Shown: positions 33,731 to 43,833, counted from the first letter of the stretch. The stretch: 64,000 bases of DNA from Cryobacterium tepidiphilum (GCF_003716325.1 NZ_RDSR01000010.1:43675-107674), one strand, 5' to 3'. Notes: generated from the letters alone by a model not told the origin. Numbers and translations are program-made.

Positions 33731-35134
33731 ATGGCCGAACCCGAGCATGGCCTCCTTCAGGGTCGGTACCGGCTCGAGGATGCGATCGGCCACGGCGGAA
33801 TGGCGACGGTGTACCGCGCCCGCGACGAACAACTCGGCCGCGACGTCGCGGTCAAGCTGTTCGAGACCAGCACGGCCGACCCCGCCGAGCTGAAACGACA
33901 GGAGAACGAGCTCACCGTGCTCGCCCGCCTGAGCCACCACAACGTGGTGACACTGCTCGATGCCGGCGTCGACCACACCCTCATGGATCAGCCGCACCTC
34001 TACCTGGTCATGGAGCTGCTCCACGGCGCCGACCTCAAGAAGACCCTGGCCGCCGGGCCGCTCTCGACCCGGCAGGCCGCCGAGATCGGATACGACCTCG
34101 CCCAGGGGCTTGAGTACATCCACGACCTCGGCGTGGTGCACCGGGACATCAAGCCCGCCAACATTCTGATCGCCGATTACAACAACTCGGATCACCGGCG
34201 CCATGCGAAGCTGAGCGACTTCGGCATCGCGGTCGGGGAGGACGACGCCCTGCTCACACAGGACGGCGCCACGACCGGCACGGCGGCGTACCTGAGCCCC
34301 GAGCAGGCGCTCGGGAAGTCCATCGGCGCACCGAGCGACGTGTACTCCCTCGGCCTCGTGCTCCTCGAATGCCTCACCGGCCAGCTCGCCTTCCCCGGCG
34401 AGCCCGTTCAGTCGGCGCTCGCGCGGCTGCAACACGACCCCGAGGTCCCCGAGTGGATCGCGCCCGGCATGCGCGAACTCCTGATCGCGATGACGAGCCG
34501 GAACGCGGATGAACGGCCGCACATCCGGGAGGTGATCCTCTCGTTGCGCCAGGTGATCATCGCCGACGCCGGACGGCACAAGGAGGTCGACCCCGACCTG
34601 CTGCCGCATAACGAGCTCGCCCGCATGGATGCCGTCGGCCGGTACGACCTGCTCGACACACCGCCGGATGGCGCCTTCGATCGCATCACCGCGCTGGCCG
34701 CACGCGTGTTCTCGGTGCCCATTGCGATCGTGAGCGTCGTCGACCACGACCGCATCTGGTTCAAGTCGCACCACGGCACCGAGGTGGGGCAGATCGGGAG
34801 GGACGGCGGGCTCTGCGCTTCCGCGATCCTGTCCAACGAGCCCTGGATCGTGGAACAGGCCAGGAACGATCCTCGCGCCCTGGCCAATCCGCTGGTCGCC
34901 GGAGAGCTCGGCCTGCAGTTCTACGCCGGCGTTCCGCTGCGCACGAGCGATGGTTTCAACCTCGGCACGCTGTGCGTGCTCGACGTCGAACCCCGCACAG
35001 TGAGCCAGGACGAGATCGAGACCCTCCGCGACCTGGCCGACATGGTCATGCGGGAACTCGAGATGCGACTCGAGTCCCGTCGCCTGCAGGCGTCCCCCGC
35101 GCTGGTCACCGAGGCGGTGCCCGCCCTGTCGTAG
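33731..35134 (+). CDS. Soluble Ser/Thr protein kinase with C-terminal GAF domain
   Basis: Hanks-type kinase of 467 residues. The kinase domain (about 10-275) has the Gly loop GHGGMATVY, lysine K42 (VAVKLF), catalytic HRD D139 in VVHRDIKPANIL, DFG D163 in LSDFGIA, and TGTAAYLSPEQ. A GAF sensor domain follows (about 305-445: YDLLDTPPDGAFDRITALAA, GLCASAILSNEPWIVEQA, FYAGVPLRTSDGFNLGTLCV). There is no membrane helix or PASTA domain, so it senses an internal ligand. I chose the ATG at 33731 with GGAG 6 nt upstream; a GTG at 33707 is possible. Ligand and targets unknown. Confidence 0.9.
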   Translation: MAEPEHGLLQGRYRLEDAIGHGGMATVYRARDEQLGRDVAVKLFETSTADPAELKRQENELTVLARLSHHNVVTLLDAGVDHTLMDQPHLYLVMELLHGADLKKTLAAGPLSTRQAAEIGYDLAQGLEYIHDLGVVHRDIKPANILIADYNNSDHRRHAKLSDFGIAVGEDDALLTQDGATTGTAAYLSPEQALGKSIGAPSDVYSLGLVLLECLTGQLAFPGEPVQSALARLQHDPEVPEWIAPGMRELLIAMTSRNADERPHIREVILSLRQVIIADAGRHKEVDPDLLPHNELARMDAVGRYDLLDTPPDGAFDRITALAARVFSVPIAIVSVVDHDRIWFKSHHGTEVGQIGRDGGLCASAILSNEPWIVEQARNDPRALANPLVAGELGLQFYAGVPLRTSDGFNLGTLCVLDVEPRTVSQDEIETLRDLADMVMRELEMRLESRRLQASPALVTEAVPALS

Positions 35135-35191
35135 GGCTCACAGACCGGGCGCCGGTTCGGTCGATCCGCCGCCCGGGGTGAGGATGGTGGT

Positions 35192-38100
35192 ATGAGCGCG
35201 GTGTTGCAACGGTTCTCGCCGGCGACCAGGACCTGGTTCGCCGAGGCCTTCGCCGCGCCCACCGCAGCGCAGCTCGGCGCGTGGGACGCCATCTCCCGGC
35301 GATCGCACGCTCTCGTGATCGCGCCCACCGGGTCGGGCAAGACCCTCGCCGCCTTCCTGTGGGCGATCGACCGACTCGCGACAGCGGATGCCGCGGCCGC
35401 CTCGCATCCACCGGCCCCCGGCACGCGGGTGCTCTACATCTCCCCGCTCAAGGCGCTCGGCGTCGACGTGGAGCGCAATCTCCGCACGCCCCTCGTGGGG
35501 ATCACCCAGACCGCCCGGCGGCTGGGGGAGGAGCCGCCCGACGTCACGGTCGGCGTGCGCTCCGGGGACACGCCGGCGGCCGACCGCCGGGCGCTGGCCA
35601 AGGACCCACCCGACATCCTGATCACCACGCCGGAATCGCTGTTCCTCATGCTCACCTCCGCCGCGCGGGAGACGCTTCGCACGGTCGACACCGTCATCAT
35701 CGACGAGATCCACTCCGTCGCGGCCACCAAGCGCGGCGCCCACCTCGCCCTGTCGCTCGAGCGGCTCGACGCACTCCTGCCCGCGCCCGCGCAGCGCATC
35801 GGGCTGTCCGCCACCGTGCGCCCGCACGAGGAGATCGCGCGGTTCCTCGGCGGGCAGGCCCCGGTCGAGGTGGTCGCCCCGCCGGCGCACAAACGCTTCG
35901 ACCTGCGCGTCCTCGTGCCCGTCGAAGACATGAGCGACCTCGGCTCCCCGCCGCCCCGCGAGGGATCCGCGGCGGCCACCGCGCCGCAGGCCGGCTCGAT
36001 CTGGCCACACGTCGAAGAGGCGATCGTCGACGAGGTGCTGGCGCGAACCTCCACGATCGTGTTTGCGAACTCGCGCCGGCTCGCCGAGCGGCTGACGGCG
36101 CGGATCAACGAGATCTACGCCGAACGGCAGGAGGCGCTCGCGACCGCCCCGCTGGTCGCCGCCGAGGTCGGGCGGCCCGGCATGCAGCCTCCCGCCCAGC
36201 TGATGGGGGCCTCCGGCCAGTCGAGCGGCGCCGGCCAGGACGGCGAGGGACCGATCCTCGCCCGCGCCCACCACGGCTCCGTCAGCAAGGACCAGCGGGC
36301 CATGATCGAGGACGACCTGAAGTCCGGGCGGCTGCGCTGCGTCGTCGCCACCTCCAGCCTGGAGCTGGGCATCGACATGGGCGACGTCGACCTGGTGGTG
36401 CAGGTGGAGTCGCCGCCGTCGGTCGCGAGCGGTCTGCAGCGGCTCGGCCGCGCCGGGCACCAGGTCGGCGAGGTCTCCCGCGGCGTGATCTTCCCCAAGC
36501 ACCGTGCCGACCTCATCCACGCCACGGTCGCCGCCGAGCGGATGGTGGACGGGCTCATCGAGACGCTGTCGGTGCCCACCAACCCGCTCGACATCCTCGC
36601 CCAGCAGACCGTCGCCGCGGTGGCGCTGGAACCCATCGACGCGGAGGAGTGGCTCGCCCAGGTGCGCCGCAGCGCCCCGTTCGCCACCCTGCCCCGCTCG
36701 GCGTACGAGGCGACGCTCGACCTGCTCTCCGGCCGGTACCCGTCTGACCAGTTCGCCGAGCTCCGGCCGCGCATCGTCTGGGACCGCGACAGCGGCATCC
36801 TCACCGGGCGCCCGGGCGCGCAGCGCCTCGCCGTCACGAGCGGCGGCACGATCCCCGACCGCGGACTCTTCGGCGTGTTCATGGTCGGCGGCGAGTCCGC
36901 CACCGGCAAGCGGGTCGGCGAGCTCGACGAGGAGATGGTCTACGAGTCGCGCGTCGGCGACGTCTTCGCACTCGGCGCCACCAGCTGGCGCATCCAGGAC
37001 ATCACCCACGACCGCGTCCTCGTCGTGCCCGCCTTCGGCGAACCGGGCCGCCTGCCGTTCTGGAAGGGCGACGGCATCGGCCGGCCGGCCGAACTCGGCC
37101 GGGCGATCGGCGCCTTCCTGCGCGAGCTCTCGGCCGGGTCAGCGCCCGAGGCACTCCAGCGGCTGGAGGCCATCGGCCTTGACGAGCGAGCCGCCCGCAA
37201 CCTCCTCGCCTTCCTCGCCGAGCAGCGCCAGGCCACCAAGTACCTGCCCACCGACCAGACGCTCGTCGTCGAACGGTTCCGCGACGAGCTGGGGGACTGG
37301 CGCGTGGTGCTGCATTCCCCGTTCGGCATGCGGGTGCATTCGCCGTGGGCCCTTGCCGTCGGCGCGCGGGTGCGCGAGCGCTTCGGCATCGACGGCGGCG
37401 CGGTCGCAAGCGACGACGGCATCGTGGTGCGGATCCCGGACATGGGCGCCGAACCGCCGGGTGCCGACCTCTTCCTGTTCGAGCCGGCCGAACTCGAACA
37501 GGTCGTCACCGACGAGGTCGGCGGCAGCGCACTGTTCGCGTCCCGCTTCCGCGAGTGCGCGGCGCGCGCCCTGCTTCTGCCCAAGTACAAGCCGGGCTCC
37601 CGGTCCCCGCTGTGGCAGCAACGGCAGAAGGCGGCGCAACTGCTCGACGTCGCCCGCACCTTCCCGACCTTCCCGATCATCCTCGAGACCATCCGCGAGT
37701 GCCTCCAGGACGTGTACGACCTGCCCGCGCTCACCGCCATCGCCACGCAGATCGCGGCCCGCGGCATCCGCGTGGTCGAGACGACGACGGATGCCGCCAG
37801 CCCGTTCGCGTCGACGCTGCTGTTCGGCTACGTGGCCGCGTTCATGTACGAGGGCGACTCGCCGCTCGCCGAGCGCCGGGCGAGCGCCCTGGCCATCGAC
37901 TCCAGCCTGCTGGCCGAACTGCTCGGCCGGGTGGAGCTCCGCGAGCTCCTCGACCCGATGGTGCTCGAGCGCACCCACCGCGAGCTGCAGCGGTTGGACG
38001 ACGACCGCAAGGCGCGGGGCGTCGAGGGAGTGGCCGACCTCATCCGGGGCCTCGGGCCCCTGGGCGCCGCGGAGGTCGCCGCCCGGCTCGTCCCGGAGCC

Positions 38101-39820
38101 CGCGGCGCCGGGTTCCGACCCGGCCGACGCAGCCGACGCAGCTGAGACGCACCTACGCGCCCTGGTCGGCGCGAAACGCGCCATCGAGGTCACCATCGCC
38201 GGCCAGCCGCGCTTCGCGGCCGTCGAGGACGCCGGCCGGCTCCGCGACGCGCTCGGCACGCCGCTGCCGCCCGGCGTTCCCGCCGCCTTCCGGGAATCGG
38301 TGCGTGACCCGCTCGGCGACCTCGTCAGCCGCTTCGCCCGCACCCGCGGCCCATTCACGGCCGCGGATGTCGCCGACCGCTTCGGCCTCGGCGTCTCCGT
38401 CGCGCAGTCGGCTCTTGGCCGCCTCGCCGACGCCCGCCGCGTCGTCGCCGGTGAATTCCGCCCGCACGCCAGCGGCCCGGAGTGGTGCGACGCCGATGTG
38501 CTGCGTCGCCTGCGCCGGCGCTCGCTCGCGGCGCTCCGCCACGAGGTCGAGCCGGTCGACCAGCAGACCGTGGCCCGGTTCCTGCCCGCCTGGCAGCATG
38601 TCGGCGGGGCGCTGCGCGGCGTCGACGGCGTCGCATCCGTCATCGAACAACTGGAAGGGTCACGCATCCCCGCCTCAGCGTGGGAGTCGCTCGTCCTGCC
38701 CGCCCGCGTGCGCGACTACTCACCGGCGATGCTCGACGAACTCACCGCCACCGGCGAGGTGGTCTGGGCCGGCTCCGGCGCGCTGCCCGGCAACGACGGC
38801 TGGATCAGCCTGCATCTGGCCGACACGGCGCCGCTCACGCTCCCGCCCCTGCCCGACCTCACCGCCACACTGTTGCAACAGGAGATCCTCGCCACCCTCG
38901 GCGGCGGGGGCGGCTACTTCTTCCGGCAGCTCTCCGACGCCGTCGGCAGCCAGGACGACGCTGCGCTCGCCACCGACCTCTGGGAACTCGTCTGGGCCGG
39001 CCTCGTCGGCAACGACACCTTCGCGCCCGTGCGGGCGCTCCTGTCCGGCGGCCGCACCGCCCACCAGACCGCGCGGTCGCCGCAACGCAGCAGGATGCAC
39101 CGCGGCCGGTCCCTGCCGCGTCCGACGCTGCCCACCCGGGGCGGGGTTCCGACCGTGGCCGGGCGGTGGTCGGTGCTGCCGCTCCCGGACGCCTCGGCGA
39201 CCCGCCGCGCCCACGCCCTCGGCGAGACGCTGCTGGAACGGTACGGCGTCGTCACCCGCGGCTCCGTCGTCGCCGAGGGCGTGGTGGGCGGTTTCGCCCT
39301 CGCCTACCGCACCCTGTCGGGCTTCGAGGAGACCGGCCGCTGCCGCCGCGGCTATTTCGTGGAGGGCCTCGGTGCCGCCCAGTTCGCGACGGGCGGCACC
39401 ATCGACCGGCTGCGCTCGTTCACGAGCGACGACACCGACGACGCCGCAGCCCCGTCGGCGATCGCCCTCGCCGCCACGGACCCCGCGAACGCCTATGGGG
39501 CGGCGCTGGCCTGGCCCGCGCTCCCCGACGGCACCGCGCACCGGCCGGGCCGCAAGGCGGGAGCCCTGGTGGTGCTGGCCGACGGCGCACTCGTGCTCTA
39601 CGTCGAACGCGGCGGCAAGTCGGTGATCGCCTTCACCGGCGACACCGCTCTGCTGGGCGCCGCTGCCCAGTCCGTCGGTGCGCTCATCCGGGGCGGGGCG
39701 TTGCGCAAACTCAGCGTCGAGACCGTCAACGGATCCTTCATCATCGGCACACTCCTCGGCGACGCCCTGCAGGCGGCCGGCTTCCAGGCGGTGCCGCAGG
39801 GCCTGCGGATGCGGAGCTGA
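35192..39820 (+). CDS. lhr: ATP-dependent helicase Lhr
   Basis: Very large superfamily 2 helicase of 1542 residues that unwinds DNA and RNA-DNA hybrids in DNA repair. N-terminal RecA-like domains have Walker A APTGSGKT (44-51), the DEIH box (171-174) and LQRLGRAGH. Winged-helix and Lhr-specific beta-barrel domains follow, and the long C-terminal region (from about 900) is shared with the mycobacterial protein. It is followed after 3 bp by nei, the same pair as in Mycobacterium (Rv3296-Rv3297), which supports a joint role in repair. GAGGAT lies 6 nt before the ATG, a weak leaderless -10. Confidence 0.96.
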   Translation: MSAVLQRFSPATRTWFAEAFAAPTAAQLGAWDAISRRSHALVIAPTGSGKTLAAFLWAIDRLATADAAAASHPPAPGTRVLYISPLKALGVDVERNLRTPLVGITQTARRLGEEPPDVTVGVRSGDTPAADRRALAKDPPDILITTPESLFLMLTSAARETLRTVDTVIIDEIHSVAATKRGAHLALSLERLDALLPAPAQRIGLSATVRPHEEIARFLGGQAPVEVVAPPAHKRFDLRVLVPVEDMSDLGSPPPREGSAAATAPQAGSIWPHVEEAIVDEVLARTSTIVFANSRRLAERLTARINEIYAERQEALATAPLVAAEVGRPGMQPPAQLMGASGQSSGAGQDGEGPILARAHHGSVSKDQRAMIEDDLKSGRLRCVVATSSLELGIDMGDVDLVVQVESPPSVASGLQRLGRAGHQVGEVSRGVIFPKHRADLIHATVAAERMVDGLIETLSVPTNPLDILAQQTVAAVALEPIDAEEWLAQVRRSAPFATLPRSAYEATLDLLSGRYPSDQFAELRPRIVWDRDSGILTGRPGAQRLAVTSGGTIPDRGLFGVFMVGGESATGKRVGELDEEMVYESRVGDVFALGATSWRIQDITHDRVLVVPAFGEPGRLPFWKGDGIGRPAELGRAIGAFLRELSAGSAPEALQRLEAIGLDERAARNLLAFLAEQRQATKYLPTDQTLVVERFRDELGDWRVVLHSPFGMRVHSPWALAVGARVRERFGIDGGAVASDDGIVVRIPDMGAEPPGADLFLFEPAELEQVVTDEVGGSALFASRFRECAARALLLPKYKPGSRSPLWQQRQKAAQLLDVARTFPTFPIILETIRECLQDVYDLPALTAIATQIAARGIRVVETTTDAASPFASTLLFGYVAAFMYEGDSPLAERRASALAIDSSLLAELLGRVELRELLDPMVLERTHRELQRLDDDRKARGVEGVADLIRGLGPLGAAEVAARLVPEPAAPGSDPADAADAAETHLRALVGAKRAIEVTIAGQPRFAAVEDAGRLRDALGTPLPPGVPAAFRESVRDPLGDLVSRFARTRGPFTAADVADRFGLGVSVAQSALGRLADARRVVAGEFRPHASGPEWCDADVLRRLRRRSLAALRHEVEPVDQQTVARFLPAWQHVGGALRGVDGVASVIEQLEGSRIPASAWESLVLPARVRDYSPAMLDELTATGEVVWAGSGALPGNDGWISLHLADTAPLTLPPLPDLTATLLQQEILATLGGGGGYFFRQLSDAVGSQDDAALATDLWELVWAGLVGNDTFAPVRALLSGGRTAHQTARSPQRSRMHRGRSLPRPTLPTRGGVPTVAGRWSVLPLPDASATRRAHALGETLLERYGVVTRGSVVAEGVVGGFALAYRTLSGFEETGRCRRGYFVEGLGAAQFATGGTIDRLRSFTSDDTDDAAAPSAIALAATDPANAYGAALAWPALPDGTAHRPGRKAGALVVLADGALVLYVERGGKSVIAFTGDTALLGAAAQSVGALIRGGALRKLSVETVNGSFIIGTLLGDALQAAGFQAVPQGLRMRS

Positions 39821-39823
39821 CCC

Positions 39824-40600
39824 GTGCCTGAAGGCGACACCGTCTACCTCACCGCCAGAAACCTCGACGCCGCGCTCGCCGGGCACGAGCTCACCCGATG
39901 CGACATCCGGGTGCCCGCCTTCGCGACGGTGGATCTGACCGGCGGGATCGTCGAGCGCGTGGACAGCCGCGGGAAGCACCTGCTGATGCGGATCGGGGCG
40001 GCGACCATCCACTCGCACCTCAAGATGGAGGGGGCGTGGCACCTGTACCGGCGGGGCTCCGCCTGGCGGCGCCCCGCCTTCCAGGCGCGGGCGGTGCTGG
40101 AGACCGCCGACTGGGCCGCCGTGGGGTTCTCGCTCGGGCTGCTGGAGGTGCTGCCGACCGCGACCGTCGACGATGAGCTGTCCTACCTCGGGCCCGACCT
40201 GCTCGGCGCCGATTGGGACGCCGCCGAAGCGGTGAGGCGGGTGGCCGCCGTCCCCGGTCGCCCCATCGCCGTCGCGCTCGCCGACCAGGGCAATCTCGCC
40301 GGGCTCGGCAACGAGTACGTCAACGAGCTGTGCTTCCTGCGCGGGCTCCTGCCGACCCGCCCGGTGGGGGAGGTGCCCGACCTGCCGGGCCTGATCGCGC
40401 TCGCCAAACGTCTCATCACCGCGAACCGCGAACGCGTGCGCACCACGACCGGCGACACGCGGCCGGGGCAGCGCAGCTGGGTGTTCTCGCGCGCCGAACT
40501 GCCCTGCCGGCGTTGCGGAACGGCCATTCGTCGTGGCCTGCTCGGCCGCAACGAACTCGAGCAGCGCATCACCTATTGGTGCCCGCACTGCCAGACCTGA
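39824..40600 (+). CDS. nei: Endonuclease VIII-like DNA glycosylase (Nei/Fpg family)
   Basis: Removes oxidised pyrimidines and cuts the abasic strand. The 258-residue protein starts with M-P2-E3-G-D-T, the catalytic N-terminal proline and glutamate. RGKHLLMRIG (with the helix-cap lysine) follows, then H2TH (DQGNLAGLGNEYVNELCFL) and a C-terminal zinc finger CRRCG to CPHC. The EGDTVY start points to Nei rather than Fpg. GTG start 3 bp after lhr; co-transcribed. Confidence 0.94.
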   Translation: MPEGDTVYLTARNLDAALAGHELTRCDIRVPAFATVDLTGGIVERVDSRGKHLLMRIGAATIHSHLKMEGAWHLYRRGSAWRRPAFQARAVLETADWAAVGFSLGLLEVLPTATVDDELSYLGPDLLGADWDAAEAVRRVAAVPGRPIAVALADQGNLAGLGNEYVNELCFLRGLLPTRPVGEVPDLPGLIALAKRLITANRERVRTTTGDTRPGQRSWVFSRAELPCRRCGTAIRRGLLGRNELEQRITYWCPHCQT

Positions 40601-40630
40601 ACCCGCCCGAACGGGTTCAGGCCGCGTCGG

Positions 40631-40867
40631 CTACTGGCTCTCGGGGGAGATCAGCGGCACAGCGCTGTCGTCGCCCCCGTCGGTGCCATCGCCTTCGTCG
40701 TTGTCCTCGGCGAACCCGTTCGAGTTGCCCTGGAGGCCGTCGACCAGCCCGTTGGTCTGGTCGAACGTGTGACCTGCGTCGCCCAGGCTGCCGAGGTTCT
40801 GCTCGTCGGGCTCAGCCGCCTGGCCAGCGCCGCCCGACACGTCTTCGTTACCCGTTGCGTGACTCAT
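40631..40867 (-). CDS. Small acidic hypothetical protein
   Basis: Protein of 78 residues, acidic and glycine-rich, with no recognised domain (for example DEQNLGSLGDAGHTFDQTNG and EDNDEGDGTDGGDD). It is predicted to be largely disordered. That it is a real gene is supported by a TAGGCT -10 element exactly 6 nt before its ATG. Convergent with nei. Function unknown. Confidence 0.65.
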   Translation of the reverse strand: MSHATGNEDVSGGAGQAAEPDEQNLGSLGDAGHTFDQTNGLVDGLQGNSNGFAEDNDEGDGTDGGDDSAVPLISPESQ

Positions 40868-40873
40868 ACCGCC

Positions 40874-40879
40874 AGCCTA
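40874..40879 (-). promoter_or_regulatory. -10 element (TAGGCT) of the small acidic gene
   Basis: On the minus strand TAGGCT ends 6 nt before the ATG at 40867. Confidence 0.5.
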
Positions 40880-40919
40880 CGCAGCACACGGAATTGGTCA
40901 ACGGGTCAGGGAAAACGAG

Positions 40920-41285
40920 TCAGTTGACCGGACCGGTGAACTTCTCGCCCGGGCCCTTGCCGATGGGGTCGGGGATGGGGGAGGCCTCGCGGAACGCCAG
41001 CTGCAGGGAGCGCAGGCCGTCCCGGAGGCTCCGCGCGTGCATGTCCGAGATGTCAGGCGCGGATGCCGTCACCAGGCCGGCGAGGGCCGTGATCAGCTTG
41101 CGGGCCTCGTCGAGATCCATCTGCGCCTCGGGGTCGTCGGCCAGGCCGCACTTGACCGCCGCCGCGCTCATCAGGTGCACGCAGGCGGTCGTGATGATCT
41201 CCACGGCCTGCACGTCGGCGATGTCCCTGGCGGCCTGCGAAGACGCGTCCTCGGCACCCGGCGTTGTATTGTCGCTCACTGTCAT
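40920..41285 (-). CDS. DUF1844 family protein
   Basis: Helical cytoplasmic protein of 121 residues with DUF1844 features VEIITTACVHLMSAAAVKCGL and QMDLDEARKLITALAGLV. The gene is typically found beside infC in actinobacteria, as here, divergently oriented. AGAGG precedes the ATG at 41285. Function unknown. The infC promoter overlaps its first codons, so expression of the two may interact. Confidence 0.85.
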   Translation of the reverse strand: MTVSDNTTPGAEDASSQAARDIADVQAVEIITTACVHLMSAAAVKCGLADDPEAQMDLDEARKLITALAGLVTASAPDISDMHARSLRDGLRSLQLAFREASPIPDPIGKGPGEKFTGPVN

Positions 41286-41298
41286 CCTCTGCTAGACT
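41269..41298 (+). promoter_or_regulatory. Promoter of the infC-rpmI-rplT operon
   Basis: TTGTCG (41269-41274) and TAGACT (41293-41298) with an 18-nt spacer. Transcription from about 41305 would give a leader of roughly 250 nt. Confidence 0.5.
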
Positions 41299-41304
41299 TG
41301 GCCA

Positions 41305-41558
41305 GGCTCCGGGGCCCTGCCCCGGTACGAAAGTGGAGAATCTCCCACCCGCGTTTGACCGCTTCATCAAGGTTACCGGGTTGTTTACACTCCGCCGTCG
41401 CGACGCTGGAGACAGCAAAGCGAGGGTAGACAGGGTGTCGTGTTGTGTGGTCCGTGATGCATGTCGTGGGCCGCGACACACGTGGTTCTCCTCGCTTCGT
41501 CACCAGGCGGCATCCGTCACCTGGTTGGGCCAGCGAAGTTTGAGTAGAGGAGCCACGC
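41305..41558 (+). promoter_or_regulatory. Structured 5' leader of infC
   Basis: About 250 nt without a credible gene. GTGTCG (41435-41440) pairs with CGACAC (41474-41479). A second, nested hairpin pairs CTTCG (41495-41499) with CGAAG (41534-41538) and ACCAGG (41502-41507) with CCTGGT (41520-41525), ending 7 nt before AGAGGAG (41546-41552). In other bacteria this position carries an L20- or IF3-responsive leader; the ligand here is unknown. Confidence 0.5.
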
Positions 41559-42135
<577 letters not shown>

Positions 42136-42143
<8 letters not shown>

Positions 42144-42330
42144 GCAGAAGACCCACTCCGGGGCCAAGAAGCGCTTCAAAGTGACCGGCACCGGCAAGAT
42201 CATGAAGCAGCAGGCCGGCATGCGCCACAACCTGGAGGTCAAGGCGTCCAAGCGCAAGGCTCGCCTGAACCAGGACCAGGTCCTGTCCGCGGCCGACAGC
42301 AAGGTCGCCAAGAAGCTTCTCGGTCGCTAG
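42136..42330 (+). CDS. rpmI: 50S ribosomal protein L35
   Basis: Basic ribosomal protein of 64 residues ([20 protein letters not shown], then [20 protein letters not shown]). The ATG at 42136 has AGGAGG upstream, inside the infC end. Conserved infC-rpmI-rplT order. Confidence 0.97.
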
Positions 42331-42358
42331 ACCCCGTACCCCGTAAGGAACTAAGAAA

Positions 42359-42745
42359 ATGGCAAGAGTAAAGAGGGCCGTCAACGCCCACAAGAAGCGT
42401 CGCGTCATCCTCGAACGCGCCGAGGGCTACCGCGGCCAGCGTTCGCGCCTGTACCGCAAGGCCAAGGAGCAGGTCACCCACTCGCTGGTCTACAGCTACC
42501 GTGACCGTCGTGCCCGCAAGGGTGACTTCCGCCGCCTGTGGATCCAGCGCATCAACGCCGCCTCGCGTGCGAACGGCCTCACCTACAACCGCCTGATCCA
42601 GGGCCTCGGCCTCGCCGGTGTCGGCGTCGACCGCCGCATCCTGGCCGACCTGGCCGTCAACGAGCCCGCCACCTTCGCGGCCCTCGTCGAGACCGCCCGG
42701 GCCGCGCTGCCCGCCGACACGTCCGCCCCCAAGGCGGCCGCGTAA
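42359..42745 (+). CDS. rplT: 50S ribosomal protein L20
   Basis: Binds 23S rRNA early in 50S assembly and in several phyla represses its own operon. It has 128 residues: [20 protein letters not shown], then the globular domain with [19 protein letters not shown]-terminal Ala/Pro tail follows. AAGGAA precedes the ATG at 42359. Confidence 0.97.
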   Translation: MARVKRAVNAHKKRRVILERAEGYRGQRSRLYRKAKEQVTHSLVYSYRDRRARKGDFRRLWIQRINAASRANGLTYNRLIQGLGLAGVGVDRRILADLAVNEPATFAALVETARAALPADTSAPKAAA

Positions 42746-42907
42746 CCCTTCGCGCCTCGAACGGGAGCCCGTCGACCCCTGGTCGCCGGGCTCCCGTTCC
42801 GCCGTTAACCCCGCGGCAGTGCCCCCCCCGCCGCCCTTCCCGCCCTTCCCGCCGTGCTCACTCCGCCGGTGCGGGCAATGTGCCGTCTCCCGGCGCGCGA
42901 GGCGGCG

Positions 42908-42949
42908 GAAAGCCCGCACTCGCGCGGGCGAGCCCTCCGCGAGTGCGGG
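42908..42949. repeat. Inverted repeat in the gap after rplT
   Basis: CCGCACTCGCG and CGCGAGTGCGG are exact complements around a short loop near 42915-42947, and CGCACAC / GTGTGCG form a second stem near 42985-43010. They lie in the 287-bp gap between rplT and the methyltransferase gene; the first may end the rplT transcript. No gene is seen in the gap. Confidence 0.45.
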
Positions 42950-43019
42950 GAAAACGCCGCCGCCAGGCCCAATGGACGGCGGAAGCGCACACTCGCGAGA
43001 AGGCGGTGTGCGGCCTAAG

Positions 43020-43025
43020 TAGGCT
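43020..43025 (+). promoter_or_regulatory. -10 element (TAGGCT) of the TrmH-like gene
   Basis: TAGGCT ends 7 nt before the ATG at 43033; leaderless geometry. Confidence 0.5.
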
Positions 43026-43032
43026 AGGGCGC

Positions 43033-43833
43033 ATGCTCGAGAACCCCCGCTCCGCCCAGGTCCGTGCCGTCGCCAACCTCGCGAAGCGGTCCGCCCGCGA
43101 CGACTCGGGCGTCTTCCTCCTCGAGGGGCCGCAGGCCGTCCGGGAGGCGCTCACCTTCCGTCCGGAGCTCGTGCTCGAGCTGTTCGCGACACCGACCGCC
43201 CTCGAACGTCACCCGGGCATCGGCGAGCAGGCGGATGCCGCGGGCGTCGAGGTCGAGTTCGTCACCGAGCAGGTGCTGGACGCCATGGCCGACACGGTGA
43301 CCCCGCAGGGCTTCGTCGCGGTCTGCCGGCAGTTCCCGGTGTCGGTGAAGGAGATCTTCGCCTCCGCTCCACGTCTCATCGCCATCCTCGAGGAGGTGCG
43401 GGACCCCGGCAACGCCGGCACCATCATCCGGGCAGCGGATGCCGCGGGCGCCGATGCGGTGATCCTGAGCGGCCGCAGCGTCGACCTGTACAACCCCAAG
43501 GTCGTGCGGTCATCGACCGGCTCGATCTTCCACGTTCCCGTCGCGGTGCAAGCGACCCTCGACGACGTTCAGGGCCGCGCCCGCCAGGCCGGCCTGCAGC
43601 TGCTCGCCGCCGACATCAAGGGCGACGACCTGCTTTCCGCGCGCACCCGGGGCGTGCTCGCCGGCCCGACCGCGTGGCTGTTCGGGAACGAGGCGCGGGG
43701 CCTCACCGACGAGCACCTCGCGCTGGCGGATGCCGCGATCAGCGTGCCCATCTACGGCAAGGCCGAATCGATGAACCTGGCGACCGCGGCATCCGTCTGC
43801 CTCTACGAAAGCGCCTTCGCCCAGCGCTCCTGA
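43033..43833 (+). CDS. TrmH/SpoU-family RNA 2'-O-methyltransferase
   Basis: SPOUT methyltransferase of 266 residues. An N-terminal substrate-binding domain (FLLEGPQAVREAL) is followed by the trefoil-knot catalytic domain with motif 1 EEVRDPGNAGTIIRAADAAG, motif 2 WLFGNEARGLTDE and motif 3 VPIYGKAESMNLATAASV. The position after rplT is conserved in actinobacteria. Target is rRNA or tRNA ribose, not determinable; Streptomyces TsnR relatives act on 23S rRNA. Confidence 0.92.
   Translation: MLENPRSAQVRAVANLAKRSARDDSGVFLLEGPQAVREALTFRPELVLELFATPTALERHPGIGEQADAAGVEVEFVTEQVLDAMADTVTPQGFVAVCRQFPVSVKEIFASAPRLIAILEEVRDPGNAGTIIRAADAAGADAVILSGRSVDLYNPKVVRSSTGSIFHVPVAVQATLDDVQGRARQAGLQLLAADIKGDDLLSARTRGVLAGPTAWLFGNEARGLTDEHLALADAAISVPIYGKAESMNLATAASVCLYESAFAQRS

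Noticed and set aside
31807..34113. 768-codon frame crossing hisH, hisA, sseB and the kinase gene
   Set aside because: Runs across four well-supported genes in another frame and is Arg/Pro-rich without domains.
35138..37009. 623-codon open frame antisense to lhr
   Set aside because: Mirror of the lhr helicase domain with biased composition; no start signal or homology.
42746..43032. Extension of the TrmH-like gene upstream into the rplT gap
   Set aside because: The frame is open from 42538 but the sequence is Arg/Pro-rich and repetitive; a -10 element and the family N-terminus place the start at 43033.
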